Shown here piece by piece: positions 51,536 to 61,170 of a DNA stretch of 64,000 bases. The notes under the pieces are model-generated. The model was given only the letters and a program-made list of their open reading frames with translations, was not told where the DNA came from and made no database searches. This stretch comes from Hyphomicrobiales bacterium (lineage in GTDB: Bacteria; Pseudomonadota; Alphaproteobacteria; Rhizobiales; Beijerinckiaceae), in NCBI GenBank assembly GCA_028290705.1, contig JAQGJH010000115.1, positions 1-64,000 of the forward strand, in the 5' to 3' direction. A program made the translations under genes and the position numbers. Each line of letters starts with the position of its first letter. Within the stretch, counting starts at the first letter, position 1.

Positions 51536-53713
51536 TCAACTCCCGCGACCTTCGCTGGCCAAGGCCGGCGCAACCATTGCAATCACGTTTCCTGAACCTG
51601 AAACGCTCGGCCGTTCCGACAAGGCTTTGCGGACAGTCAAAGCCAAGATATCCGGACGATATGGCTTGGGCACAAGAACGAAGCCGTCCGCCAGAACCTT
51701 GGCGGCCGCCTCACTGTAGCCCGTGGCCAGGACGATGAGCACGCCGGGGCGGCGCTCTCTCACGGCACGCGCGAGATCCAGCCCGTCCATCGTGCCTGGC
51801 ATGACCAAGTCCGAAAACACGAGTTCGATCGAAGCGTCGGAAATGATGATCTGCAGCGCCTGATCGGCCTGCGAGGCCTCCACCACGTCATGCCCCTCCT
51901 CGGCCAGGATCGACGCGGCGAGTTCCCGGACTTGCGGATTGTCCTCGACGAGAAGGATCCGGGCCGGTCGGCGCTCGCTTGCGACCTCCACCGAAACGGG
52001 AGAGGCTTCAGCCACGACCTCACCGGAGGCGCGTGGGAGCAGGAGCGACACGGTCGTGCCCCGCCCAACCTCGCTGGAAATGTCGACAGCCCCGCCTGAC
52101 TGATGAATGAAGCCGGTCACCTGCGACAAGCCGAGGCCCGTTCCGCGACCGATCTCTTTCGTCGTGAAGAATGGCTCGAACGCACGTTCGAGCACCTCCG
52201 GCTGCATGCCCGACCCGGTGTCCGAGACCGAGATGGCGACGCCAGGCCCCTCGCCCAGAGCGCTGTTGACTGTTCGAACGACGAATGAGCCTCCGCGGGG
52301 CATGGCATCTCGTGCATTCACCGCAAGGTTGATCAGCGCGGTCTGCAGCTGAACCGGGTCCACTTCAACGGGCCAGATCTTGTCGGCCAGATCCAGTTCG
52401 AACTTGATGTCCCCGCGCAGCGACTGGATGATCATGTCAGTCATGCCCGCAATGAGCATGTTCACATCCAGGATTTCCGGGCGGAGATTTTGCCGGCGGC
52501 CAAAAGCCAGCAATTGCTGGGTCAGACGCCGACCCTGCTCGACCGCGTGCATGCCATTGTCGATAAGTCGGGGACGGCGATCTTCCTTTGCGCGTCTGAG
52601 AAGATCGAGATTCCCCATGACGACGGTCAGAAGATTGTTGAAGTCATGCGCGATGCCGCCGGTGAGCTGACCAAGCGCCTCCATGCGTTGGGCGGTCACC
52701 AGCTTCGCCTCGGTTTGCTTGTGTCGCTGCGTCTCCTCCAGAAGGTTCTGCACGGCCTGCTGGGCGCCTCGCGTCCGCGAAAGCGCCAGATAGGTCATGG
52801 ACCCGAGTCCCAGCATGGCCGCGAGGGCGAAAGCCGCAAACAGCGCCATCTGCTCCCACCAGCGCGCCAAAACGGCTTTGGTGCCGACCGCGAACATGAC
52901 ATAGACCGGGGCATCATTCAGCTTCCGGTACGACACCAGGCGCTGAACTTTGTCGATCGTCGAGATGCCCACGTAGGTTCCGGACGGAGCCTTCGCGGCC
53001 GCTTCAGCGAACATCGAGCTGGCGCGCTGCTCTGTCGTCTGCTCAGCGGTGTGTGCGTCACGCACGATGAAGATGCCGTCATGCCTGATCAGCCCCGCGG
53101 AGTAATTGAGATCGGGCGCGGCATTGGCGAAACGCTGCCGGAAGAATTCCGGAGAGCTCGACACGACGATGGCGCCGCGCAACTCACCTCCCGCGCCCAG
53201 CAGAGGGCGAGAAACATTGATCAGAGTCCGGCCGGAAGAGCGTGCCTGGGAGGGTTGGCTGATGAACAATCCCCGTTCGCCACTCTTGAAAGCTTCGAGG
53301 AAATCTGGAGATTCCAGGGCTTGAAATCCGGTCGGGAAACGCAGGCTCGAGTTCAGCGGAACGCCATTGACGTCGACGACCCACAGCGATCCCAACTGTG
53401 CGTATGAACCGACGATGGATTTCAGTCTGTCGTGCAGGGCGGCCGACCCCTGGATCTCCCCGTCGGATAGCTGTGCTACCGAATCATCTACCCGGTCCAT
53501 GGCGAGTTCGAACGTCTCGAAAACCGTATCGAATTGCGCTCGAAGTGTTTCGGCCATCCGGGCGGAGGACGCCTTCGCATCCTCGACTGCTTGATCGTGG
53601 CTGTGCCAGGCGGCAAGAGCCAGCAACGAAGCCGGAATCAGGATGGATGCGACCAGCAGGCCCCAAAGTATTTTGACCGCGCCCTCGGTCCGTACGTGAG
53701 CCTGTGTTGGCAA
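51536..53713 (-). CDS. Membrane hybrid histidine kinase with Cache-like sensor and C-terminal receiver
   Basis: This is a 725-residue protein. It has an N-terminal membrane helix (VKILWGLLVASILIPASLLALAAW), a periplasmic sensor of about 250 residues in the Cache style (LGSLWVVDVNGVPLNS) and a second membrane helix (LFAAFALAAMLGLGSMTYLAL). A HisKA domain carries the His in [12 protein letters not shown], an ATPase domain has INLAVNARDAM, DTGSGM and GLGLSQV, and a C-terminal receiver ends it (ILLVEDNPQVRELAA, Asp in LVFSDLVMPG). The TTG at 53713 with GAGGGG upstream puts the helix close to the N-terminus. An ATG at 53782 and the longer track start add an unlikely tail. The ligand is unknown. 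Confidence 0.85.
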   Translation of the reverse strand: MPTQAHVRTEGAVKILWGLLVASILIPASLLALAAWHSHDQAVEDAKASSARMAETLRAQFDTVFETFELAMDRVDDSVAQLSDGEIQGSAALHDRLKSIVGSYAQLGSLWVVDVNGVPLNSSLRFPTGFQALESPDFLEAFKSGERGLFISQPSQARSSGRTLINVSRPLLGAGGELRGAIVVSSSPEFFRQRFANAAPDLNYSAGLIRHDGIFIVRDAHTAEQTTEQRASSMFAEAAAKAPSGTYVGISTIDKVQRLVSYRKLNDAPVYVMFAVGTKAVLARWWEQMALFAAFALAAMLGLGSMTYLALSRTRGAQQAVQNLLEETQRHKQTEAKLVTAQRMEALGQLTGGIAHDFNNLLTVVMGNLDLLRRAKEDRRPRLIDNGMHAVEQGRRLTQQLLAFGRRQNLRPEILDVNMLIAGMTDMIIQSLRGDIKFELDLADKIWPVEVDPVQLQTALINLAVNARDAMPRGGSFVVRTVNSALGEGPGVAISVSDTGSGMQPEVLERAFEPFFTTKEIGRGTGLGLSQVTGFIHQSGGAVDISSEVGRGTTVSLLLPRASGEVVAEASPVSVEVASERRPARILLVEDNPQVRELAASILAEEGHDVVEASQADQALQIIISDASIELVFSDLVMPGTMDGLDLARAVRERRPGVLIVLATGYSEAAAKVLADGFVLVPKPYRPDILALTVRKALSERPSVSGSGNVIAMVAPALASEGRGS

Positions 53714-53891
53714 TTCGTTCCGCCCCTCGTCCGGCTTACACCCCGGGTCATGGACAACGCAAGGCTCCGCCCATGGTTCCATGAGCGACCGATGATGCCA
53801 AACACCCGACACAGACGAGCCGGGAACCTGCCCGCCGGAAGTGAAGTTGCCGCAGACCCAGCCATGCCGGCAAGCACCGAAAGGGACACGA

Positions 53892-54710
53892 ATGAGCGAC
53901 GCGACCGAGGAGGAAAGCGGACGACATGCCGCCGGCGCCCCGGAAGCCTTCGTTCCGAAGGCTTCCCCCAAACTGAACAACCCTGAAGCCGAGGGCTTCT
54001 ACGCCGTCGCTCTTGAAGAGCTCGCCCGGCTGAAGCTCCCGTTTCTCCTCGCCGGCACATACGCCGTATCGGCTTATACCGGGATCGTCCGGCAGACCAA
54101 GGATCTGGATATCTTCTGCAAGGCGGGCGACTTCACCCGGATCCTGGCCCATTTCCAATCGCTGGGCTACGCCATCGAGATCGAAGACGAACGCTGGCTC
54201 GGAAAGGTCTACAAGGGACAGCACTTCTTCGACGTCATTTTCGCGTCTTCGAATTCCACCATGCCGGTGGGTGACGCATGGTTCGAGGACGCACGGGAGA
54301 TCGAGATCTTCGGCCAGCCCGCCCGTATTCTCGGACCAACCGAACTCATCTGGTCGAAGTGTTTCATCCAGCTCCGGCATCGCTACGACGGCGCCGACGT
54401 CGCCCACACGATCTTGCGCGCGCATGACCAGATCGACTGGCACAAGCTGCTGGCCTACATGGAAGTCCATTGGGAGGTGCTCCTGATGCACCTCCTCAAC
54501 TTCCGCTGGATCTACCCGACCGAGCGCGAACACATTCCTCGCTGGCTCATGGACGATCTGCTCGACAGGTTGAGCAAGCAGCGGGAACTGCCACCCCCAC
54601 AGATGAAGGTGTGCCGCGGTCGCATGTTCTCGCGCATCGATTTCGAGATTGACGTGAAGGAATGGGGTTTTGCCGATGTCGGAGGCGAGGGAGACTGGCG
54701 CAATGACTGA
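53892..54710 (+). CDS. Nucleotidyltransferase-fold protein
   Basis: This is a 272-residue protein. The nucleotidyltransferase core begins at about residue 52 with LPFLLAGTYAVSAYTGI, followed by VRQTKDLDIFCKAGD, where the two Asp residues fit the DxD metal site. HFFDVIFASSN supplies a third acidic strand. The usual GG/GS is GT here. A C-terminal helical region (IPRWLMDDLLDRLSKQ) follows. It resembles AbiEii/MNT-like transferases, which modify tRNA or proteins in some toxin-antitoxin systems. The start is the ATG after AAAGGG; the track GTG is upstream. The stop overlaps the metallophosphoesterase start by 8 nt. The target is unknown. Confidence 0.75.
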   Translation: MSDATEEESGRHAAGAPEAFVPKASPKLNNPEAEGFYAVALEELARLKLPFLLAGTYAVSAYTGIVRQTKDLDIFCKAGDFTRILAHFQSLGYAIEIEDERWLGKVYKGQHFFDVIFASSNSTMPVGDAWFEDAREIEIFGQPARILGPTELIWSKCFIQLRHRYDGADVAHTILRAHDQIDWHKLLAYMEVHWEVLLMHLLNFRWIYPTEREHIPRWLMDDLLDRLSKQRELPPPQMKVCRGRMFSRIDFEIDVKEWGFADVGGEGDWRND

Positions 54711-55440
54711 TACGCAGCCACAAAATGCTAACGAACCGGTGGTCATTGCCGCCATAGGCGATCTTCACGTCAAGGAAACGTCCGTTGCCCCTTACCGCGA
54801 ATTGTTCGCGGAAATGTCCAAGGCTGCGAAGATCATCGTGTTGACGGGCGATCTGACCGATCTCGGAACCGTCCGGGAGGCTGAGATTCTCGCCGAAGAC
54901 CTCAAGGCTTGCACCGTTCCCGTCGTGGCCGTCCTGGGCAATCACGACTACGAGTCCGACCAGGTCGACGACGTCAAGGCGATCTTCCGCAAGGCCGGCG
55001 TCACTCTGCTGGATGGCGACGCCTGCGAAATCGATGGCGTCGGATTTGTCGGGCTGAAGGGCTTTGCTGGCGGCTTTGGAACGCGCATGCTTGGCTCGTT
55101 CGGCGAGCCGGCGATCAAGCAGTTCGTGGGCGAGGCTACCCGCGAGGCCATGCGGCTCGAAATCGCCATGCGCTCCGTCAGAAAAGGCCGGACCTTCGTG
55201 GTTCTACACTATGCGCCCATCGCCGAAACGGTCGAAGGAGAGCCACTGGAAATCTACCCGTTTCTCGGCTCATCCAGGCTGGCTGAGACGATCGACCGCT
55301 TCCAGGTGTCGGCAGTTGTTCACGGACATGCGCATCGCGGGACCTATGAAGGTCGCACGCCCGGAGGCGCGCCCGTTTACAATGTCGCGCTCAAAATTGA
55401 AAAACCGAGCGGCAAGCCCTATGCGCTCCTGACCATATGA
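54703..55440 (+). CDS. Calcineurin-like metallophosphoesterase
   Basis: This is a 245-residue phosphoesterase with all metal-binding motifs: GDLHVKE (Asp, His), GDLTDLG (Asp), GNHDYE (Asn, His), LHYAP (His) and VHGHAHRG (His pair). No signal peptide or membrane segment is seen, so it is cytoplasmic. The start overlaps the nucleotidyltransferase gene by 8 nt, indicating translational coupling. It may remove the group added by that transferase or cleave a cyclic nucleotide (inference). The stop is followed by the glgX terminator hairpin of the opposite strand. Confidence 0.85.
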   Translation: MTDTQPQNANEPVVIAAIGDLHVKETSVAPYRELFAEMSKAAKIIVLTGDLTDLGTVREAEILAEDLKACTVPVVAVLGNHDYESDQVDDVKAIFRKAGVTLLDGDACEIDGVGFVGLKGFAGGFGTRMLGSFGEPAIKQFVGEATREAMRLEIAMRSVRKGRTFVVLHYAPIAETVEGEPLEIYPFLGSSRLAETIDRFQVSAVVHGHAHRGTYEGRTPGGAPVYNVALKIEKPSGKPYALLTI

Positions 55441-55470
55441 AAAAAGACGCGCGGCGAGACACCGCGCGTC
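55441..55470 (-). terminator. Intrinsic terminator of glgX
   Basis: A perfect 9-bp stem (GACGCGCGG/CCGCGCGTC) with a 7-nt loop is followed on the minus strand by a T-run, directly after the glgX stop. Confidence 0.85.
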
Positions 55471-55476
55471 CTGAGA

Positions 55477-57660
55477 TCACGCCGCAGCGCCGCGCTTGCT
55501 GCGCAGCTCGAAGAGCAGGAACGAGCGCCCCGTCACGGCATATTGCTTGCCAAACTCGAACTCCTCCTCCTCGGCCAGGCTGGCGAGATTGGTGTCGACG
55601 AGTCGGATCCAGCTGGTTCCGCCGACCACTTCAGGCAGATGGAAGTTGACCATGTCGTGGTGGGCATTCATCACCATCAACAAGGTCGCGTCCGTTCCCC
55701 TCCGGCGAATGCCCGTCGGCTGCGCCCGCCCGTCGAGCAACACGCCGAAACAGCGCCCGTTCGGATCGTGCCAATTTTCCGAAGTCATCTCCTCGCCCGC
55801 CGGCGTGATCCAGCTGACGTCCTTGACTTCGAGTTCCTCGTTGTAAGCGCCGGTCAGGAATCGACCGCGCCGCAACATGGGTTGCCGCCGACGGATGGCC
55901 ACGAGCTGACGCGTGAATTCCATCAGCTCCGCACCGTCTTCGTCGATGTTCTCCCAGTCGATCCAGCTGATCTCGTTATCCTGCGCGTAGGCATTATTGT
56001 TGCCGTTCTGGCTGCGACCGAACTCGTCGCCACCCAGGATCATCGGAGTACCCTGCGAGAACAGCAGAGTCGCAAGCATGTTTCGCACCTGGCGCAGGCG
56101 TACGCTGCGGATTTCCGGATCGTCCGTCGGCCCCTCGACGCCATAATTGTTCGAGAGATTGTGCGAGTGACCATCGCGGTTGTCCTCGCCGTTGGCTTCG
56201 TTGTGCTTGTCGTTGTAGGAGACGAGATCCATCAACGTGAAGCCGTCATGCGCAGTGATGAAGTTCACCGAGGACCAAGGCTTGCGGCCGCGTTTGTTGA
56301 ACAAATCCGCCGAGGCCGTCATGCGGGCGGCAAGATCGGCCAGTTGACCTTCGTCGCCGCGCCAGAATCCCCGGACGGTATCGCGGAACCGATCATTCCA
56401 TTCGGCCCAGCCGGGCGAAAACCGACCGACCTGATAACCGCCCGGCCCGCAATCCCACGGCTCTGCGATGAGCTTGCAGGAGTTGAGCACGGGGTCCTGC
56501 CGGCAGGCATCAAGAAAGCCGCCGCCTTCGTCGAACCCGTGCGGCTCCCGCGCGAGAATGGTCGCGAGATCGAAACGGAAACCGTCGACCCGCATTTCAG
56601 ACGCCCAATAGCGCAGGGAATCCGTCACCATCTGCAGCACGCGTTGATGGCTCAGGTTCACGGTGTTCCCGGTGCCGGTGTCGTTGATGTAAAATCGCTT
56701 GTCGGGGGCGAGCCGGTAATAGGAAGCATTGTCGATGCCCTTGAACGACAGCGTCGGCCCGAGCTCGTTTCCCTCGGCCGTGTGGTTGTACACGACGTCG
56801 AGGATGACCTCGATTCCGGCATCGTGCAGATGCGCGATCACTTCCTTGATCTCGTTCACGAAGGGGGTCGCCATGTAGCGCGGCTTCGGAGCGAAGAACC
56901 CGATCGAATTGTAACCCCAGTAATTATGGAGTCCCTTTTCGACGAGGTAGGAATCGTCCACGAAGGCATGCACCGGAAGCAACTCGATGGCGGTGATCCC
57001 GAGCCGCCGCAGATGCTCGACCGCAGCGCCCGTCATGAGGCCGGAAAACGTGCCCCGCGCTTCTTCGGGAACATCCGGATGCATTTGCGTGAAGCCACGC
57101 AGATGAGCCTCATAGAAAACCGTCTGGTCCCACGGCGTCTGCGGCTTGCGATCGAGACCCCAGGTAAACGCTGGATCGATCACGCGGCACTTCGGCACGA
57201 ATTTGGCGCTGTCGCGCTCGTCGAATGACAAATCCTTGTCGGGCGAGCCGATCGTATATCCGAACAACGCCGGATCCCACGTTACCTCTCCGACGAGCTG
57301 TTTCGCGTAGGGGTCCATGAGCAGCTTGTTGGGATTGAAGCGGTGGCCCTCTTTCGGCTCGTAGGGGCCATAGACGCGATAGCCATAAACCGTGCCCGGT
57401 CGCGCATCGAGGAGATATCCATGCCAGACTTCATCCGTATATTCGGGCAGCTCGATCCGCTCGAGTTCGCGCTCGCCGTCGATATCAAAGAGGCAGAGCT
57501 CAACCTTGGTGGCATGCGCGGAGAAAAGCGCAAAGTTCACACCGATACCATCCCATGTGGCCCCGAGGGGAAAAGGCCTCCCCTCACGAATGCGAGGTCC
57601 CGTCGGCGCGCGACCGACGAGGCCCGCATGAGGGCTTTTGGGTTTGCTTTGAATGTTCAT
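55477..57660 (-). CDS. glgX: Glycogen debranching enzyme GlgX
   Basis: This is a 727-residue GH13 enzyme that trims alpha-1,6 branches from phosphorylase-limited glycogen. The N-terminal carbohydrate-binding-like domain starts PFPLGATWDGIGVNFALFSAHA. The catalytic barrel has EVILDVVYNHTAEG, MRVDGFRFDLAT (nucleophile Asp), KLIAEPWDCG (acid Glu) and NFITAHDGFT (third Asp). The family hallmark NHTAEGNELGPTLSFKGIDN is present. The length is normal. The ATG 57660 is used; the track frame starts 33 residues earlier. No other glg genes are beside it in the window. Confidence 0.95.
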   Translation of the reverse strand: MNIQSKPKSPHAGLVGRAPTGPRIREGRPFPLGATWDGIGVNFALFSAHATKVELCLFDIDGERELERIELPEYTDEVWHGYLLDARPGTVYGYRVYGPYEPKEGHRFNPNKLLMDPYAKQLVGEVTWDPALFGYTIGSPDKDLSFDERDSAKFVPKCRVIDPAFTWGLDRKPQTPWDQTVFYEAHLRGFTQMHPDVPEEARGTFSGLMTGAAVEHLRRLGITAIELLPVHAFVDDSYLVEKGLHNYWGYNSIGFFAPKPRYMATPFVNEIKEVIAHLHDAGIEVILDVVYNHTAEGNELGPTLSFKGIDNASYYRLAPDKRFYINDTGTGNTVNLSHQRVLQMVTDSLRYWASEMRVDGFRFDLATILAREPHGFDEGGGFLDACRQDPVLNSCKLIAEPWDCGPGGYQVGRFSPGWAEWNDRFRDTVRGFWRGDEGQLADLAARMTASADLFNKRGRKPWSSVNFITAHDGFTLMDLVSYNDKHNEANGEDNRDGHSHNLSNNYGVEGPTDDPEIRSVRLRQVRNMLATLLFSQGTPMILGGDEFGRSQNGNNNAYAQDNEISWIDWENIDEDGAELMEFTRQLVAIRRRQPMLRRGRFLTGAYNEELEVKDVSWITPAGEEMTSENWHDPNGRCFGVLLDGRAQPTGIRRRGTDATLLMVMNAHHDMVNFHLPEVVGGTSWIRLVDTNLASLAEEEEFEFGKQYAVTGRSFLLFELRSKRGAAA

Positions 57661-57799
57661 GTGATCGTTCCGGGGCGCAGCAGGGCTGGAGCTTCCCCAA
57701 CGCGGAAGTCCGGCAGAAGTGCCAATCTGCCGGACATATTTACCGCGATGCACGATCACTTCTTCCAGGACTTGGACGAGCCCGGAAGAGGACGTGTCT

Positions 57800-58897
57800 T
57801 CAGTGCTTCGGTGGTGCGGAACCCGGCGCCGCGGCGATCAGAGCCTTGGCGCGCGTGACGACCTCGGCCGGTGTCCGATAGAGTTCCTGAACCAGCTTGT
57901 CGACGTTGGCTCCGTCGATCGGGGCAATCTCGAGCGAAAGCGCCTTGGCTTCGGTGAGAAATTCCGGATCCTTCATGGTCGCATCGAAGGCAGCCCGAAG
58001 CGCATCGCGACGATCTGCCGGGATGGACGGCGGCGCGGCGAACGGTCGGGCCACCACTTGCCGGCTGACGATCAGCTTGATGATTTCCCGCTCACTCTCG
58101 CTCCTGGCCTTCTCGAGCACAGTCGGAACATCGGGCATGTCGGGGCTGCGGTCGAGCGTCATGGCGAGCAGGATACGCAGCTTGTTGGGACCTGCGGCCC
58201 AGTCCGGACGCGTTGCCTTGATGGAGCCCCAGGACCATCCGCACCGCCCGTCCAGCTCGCCACGCTCGATCGCCAGCGTCATATCGTTGCCGCCAGGGTA
58301 GCCGGTCACGAGTTTCATTTTCGAGCCCAGCAGATTGCGCACGAGAAGCGCATAGGTGTCCGGATCCGAGCCGGAGCCCTCGCCTCCCACGGCAACTTCA
58401 GTCTTGAGCGTTTCCTCAAAAGTCTCGACCTTGGACTTTGCCGTCACGGCGCAGACGCTCAGTTCGTTCGAGGCACTGCCGATCCAGGTGACCTTTGTGG
58501 CGTCGTACTGCACCTTTGCGCTGCCGATCAGCGGCTCCATCACGAGACCTCGCCCGAAAGTCGCGATCGCGGTGCCGTCTTTCGGCGCAACGTTGTAAAG
58601 ATAGTTGAGCGATACCAGGCTTCCGGCGCCCGGCATGTTGTTCACGACGACTTTCGGATTTCCAGGGATGTGCTTACCCATGTGGCGCGCCACGGCTCGG
58701 GCATAAATGTCGTAACCGCCGCCGCTGCTGTAGCCGACGATCATATTGATCGACTTGCCGCGGTAAAAGTCAGCCACGGCATCCTGCGCGGCCGCGGCGC
58801 CCGACGCCAGCGAAAAAGCGGTCGCCAGCGTGCAACCCATGACACGCCCTCCCCGGCGCATAGCCCGGCTGAAAACTTGCATGCACAGCATCGACAT
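57800..58897 (-). CDS. TctC-type solute-binding protein
   Basis: This is a 365-residue exported binding protein similar in plan to the one at 4200: a signal peptide ending GAAAAQD, mature FYRGKSINMIVGYSSGGGYD and IPGNPKVVVNNMPGAGS. The two proteins are clearly paralogs. Alternative ATGs at 58897 and 58891 differ by two residues, and GGAG placement slightly favours the second. It is divergent from the class II aldolase and molybdenum hydroxylase genes across 90 nt. No TctA/TctB is present. Confidence 0.85.
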   Translation of the reverse strand: MSMLCMQVFSRAMRRGGRVMGCTLATAFSLASGAAAAQDAVADFYRGKSINMIVGYSSGGGYDIYARAVARHMGKHIPGNPKVVVNNMPGAGSLVSLNYLYNVAPKDGTAIATFGRGLVMEPLIGSAKVQYDATKVTWIGSASNELSVCAVTAKSKVETFEETLKTEVAVGGEGSGSDPDTYALLVRNLLGSKMKLVTGYPGGNDMTLAIERGELDGRCGWSWGSIKATRPDWAAGPNKLRILLAMTLDRSPDMPDVPTVLEKARSESEREIIKLIVSRQVVARPFAAPPSIPADRRDALRAAFDATMKDPEFLTEAKALSLEIAPIDGANVDKLVQELYRTPAEVVTRAKALIAAAPGSAPPKH

Positions 58898-58987
58898 TCT
58901 CCTCAAGCGACCGCAAACGCCATCCTGGTCAGCTTACTCAAAAGCAAGCCATGTGCCAAAATCGGTACTGAGCTCTTGCGGCGCAAC

Positions 58988-59755
58988 ATGTCTTCCCACA
59001 GAATAGGCTTTTGGGACGCTGGGGCGGCGCGAAGCGCCGACGGGAGAGATGGGCATGTGGACATGACACCCCTGGAGGCGAGACAGGTTCTGGTCGCTGC
59101 CGGGCGTTTGCTCGAAGCACATGGCCAGGCGGATTTCACCAATGGGCATGTTTCCGTGCGCGTCCCTGGCCGTCCCGATCTCTTCTTCATGAAGCCGCAT
59201 TCCATCGGCTTCGGCGAGATCACGCTGGACAACATCCTGACGGTGGATCTTGACGGCGTGGTGGTCGAAGGGACGGGCCGCAGACACAGCGAAGTCTTCA
59301 TCCATACCGAGATCTACCGCGCGCGGCCGGACCTCGCCTCCGTCATGCACAGCCATCCGCCACATTGCGTGGCGCTTTCTTGCACGGGCGAGACCCTTCG
59401 GCCGATCAGCCAGCCCGCCGCGGTCTTTTTCGAAGCCTTGCCCCTCTACGACGGTGAGATCGATCTTATTCGTACGCCTGCCATGGGCCAGGGCGTCGCC
59501 GAAGCCTTGGGCCAGCACTCTGCCGTGCTGATGCGCAATCACGGCATCGCGGTCGGCGGCAGAAGCGTGGAGGAAACGACCATTCTCGCGCTCATGCTCG
59601 AACAGGCCGCGATGATCCAAATGCTCGCGATGGGATCGGCCCGTACCGCGCCCGAATTCTCACCCGAGAAGGTGCGTGCTCTCCAGAAGAACCTGTCGCG
59701 GCCAGATCAGCACGCAGTGAACTTCAATTATCTCCTCCGAAAACTGCAGGCGTGA
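58988..59755 (+). CDS. Class II aldolase/adducin family protein
   Basis: This is a protein of about 255 residues with the zinc-dependent class II aldolase fold. The motif region FTNGHVSVRVPG holds the phosphate- or carboxylate-binding loop. HSEVFIHTEIY supplies Glu, VMHSHPPHCVAL the zinc-binding His pair, and LMRNHGIAVGG the third His. The N-terminus is uncertain: the ATG at 58988 or one at 59063 (MTPLEARQVL) are both possible. It is followed by coxM-like genes after 81 nt. It may cleave the product made by the molybdenum hydroxylase pathway (inference). Confidence 0.8.
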   Translation: MSSHRIGFWDAGAARSADGRDGHVDMTPLEARQVLVAAGRLLEAHGQADFTNGHVSVRVPGRPDLFFMKPHSIGFGEITLDNILTVDLDGVVVEGTGRRHSEVFIHTEIYRARPDLASVMHSHPPHCVALSCTGETLRPISQPAAVFFEALPLYDGEIDLIRTPAMGQGVAEALGQHSAVLMRNHGIAVGGRSVEETTILALMLEQAAMIQMLAMGSARTAPEFSPEKVRALQKNLSRPDQHAVNFNYLLRKLQA

Positions 59756-59836
59756 AGCGCCAGACTTGCCGCCGGCCCCAGGAGGCGTCACCCTGCCGCT
59801 CATGCACCGAATGCCCATTATCCCGAAGGAACAGAC

Positions 59837-60694
59837 GTGAAGCCGGCCTCGTTCATCCATCATAGACCGAGTACGATCGACGAAGCGGTGCAACTCATCG
59901 CCAGACATGCGCCCGAAGACGGGCGCATTCTGGCCGGCGGCCAGAGCCTCGTTCCCATCATGGCGTTCAGGATGGCCAAGCCGCCGCATCTGATCGACAT
60001 CAACGAGATCGCAGAACTCGACCTCCTCGAGATTGCAGGCGACGCGTTGCGCATCGGCGCGCGCATTCGACATTCAGCCTTCGGCCGCGACCGCATCCCG
60101 GGCCCGACCGGTGCGCTTCTGGCAACCATCATGCGCAACATCGCTCATCATCCAATCCGAACGCGAGGCACGTTTTGCGGAAGCCTTGCGCATGCGGACC
60201 CTGCCTCGGAATGGTGCGCGGTCGCGGCTGTGATGGACGCGATCCTGGTGGCGCGCAGCATCGAAGGCGAGCGAGAGATCCCCGTCCGTGATTATTTTGA
60301 GGCCGTCATGACGACGGCGCTGCGTCCGGACGAGATACTCGTCGAGGTCCGCCTCCCTCTACTGCCGACAGGCACCCGCTTTGGCTTCTGCGAATTCAGT
60401 CGACGCGCCGGCGACTTTGCGCTCGCCATGGTATTGGTGACCATGCGCATCGAACAGGGCCGCATCGTCGACCCTCGTTTCGGCATCGGCGGGGCGGAAG
60501 CGTTTCCGCGTCGACTTCCGCAGGTCGAGGCCATCCTGAATGGCGCAGCGCCCGACGGCCTCACCTGGGCCAGAGCCGCAGCATTGGCGGCCGAAAGTCT
60601 TGACCCTTTGGAGGACGCCGTGACGAGCGGCGACTACCGCCGCGACCTCGTCCGCTCCCTTTCGATCCGCGCCTTCACACAGGTTGAAGCATGA
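59837..60694 (+). CDS. Molybdenum hydroxylase FAD-binding subunit (CoxM-like)
   Basis: This is a 285-residue FAD subunit of the xanthine dehydrogenase family. FAD-binding motifs are AGGQSLVP (about residue 34) and TRGTFCGSLAHADPASEW (about residue 109). The C-terminal CO-dehydrogenase flavoprotein domain is complete. The gene overlaps the 2Fe-2S subunit gene by 4 nt (ATGA). The order M-S-L is that of cox-type operons. It transfers electrons from the iron-sulfur subunit to the final acceptor. Confidence 0.9.
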   Translation: MKPASFIHHRPSTIDEAVQLIARHAPEDGRILAGGQSLVPIMAFRMAKPPHLIDINEIAELDLLEIAGDALRIGARIRHSAFGRDRIPGPTGALLATIMRNIAHHPIRTRGTFCGSLAHADPASEWCAVAAVMDAILVARSIEGEREIPVRDYFEAVMTTALRPDEILVEVRLPLLPTGTRFGFCEFSRRAGDFALAMVLVTMRIEQGRIVDPRFGIGGAEAFPRRLPQVEAILNGAAPDGLTWARAAALAAESLDPLEDAVTSGDYRRDLVRSLSIRAFTQVEA

Positions 60695-61170
60695 CCAAGC
60701 AGGACATTACGCTCGACGTGAACGGGCGTCGCTACGCCATTTCCGTCGAGCCGCGCAAGACGCTGGCGGATGCCCTGCGCGACGAATGCGGCCTGACCGG
60801 CACGCATCTCGGCTGCGAGCATGGCGTCTGCGGCGCATGCACCATCATCGTGGGCGGTGAGACGGTACGCAGCTGCCTCATGTTTGCCGTGCAGGCGACC
60901 GGCCGCACCATCCGCACGATTGAAGGCTTGGCAGATGGCAACGATCTGCATCCATTGCAGCGCGCCTTCATGCAGAATCACGCCCTGCAATGCGGCTACT
61001 GCACGCCGGGCTTTCTCATGCTGGCCGCAGGCGTGCTCGAGCAGAACCCCGACATCGACGACAAGGAGCTGATCGACGTTCTCTCGTCGAATCTGTGCCG
61101 ATGCACCGGCTACGAAAACATCCTCGCGGCCGTCCGCGCGGCCGCGGCCGAAATGAGGGCCCCGACATGA
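60691..61170 (+). CDS. Molybdenum hydroxylase 2Fe-2S subunit (CoxS-like)
   Basis: This is a 159-residue small subunit with two [2Fe-2S] clusters. The N-terminal plant-ferredoxin type is HLGCEHGVCGACTIIV with a later Cys in RSCLMF. The C-terminal type is LQCGYCTPGFLM followed by SNLCRCTGYENI. All eight Cys are present. It overlaps both neighbours by 4 nt, so all three subunits are coupled. Confidence 0.93.
   Translation: MTKQDITLDVNGRRYAISVEPRKTLADALRDECGLTGTHLGCEHGVCGACTIIVGGETVRSCLMFAVQATGRTIRTIEGLADGNDLHPLQRAFMQNHALQCGYCTPGFLMLAAGVLEQNPDIDDKELIDVLSSNLCRCTGYENILAAVRAAAAEMRAPT

Noticed and set aside
57719-58987. N-terminal half of the 678-residue plus-strand ORF
   Set aside because: It is antisense to the TctC-type gene; only the part from about 58988 is the real class II aldolase.
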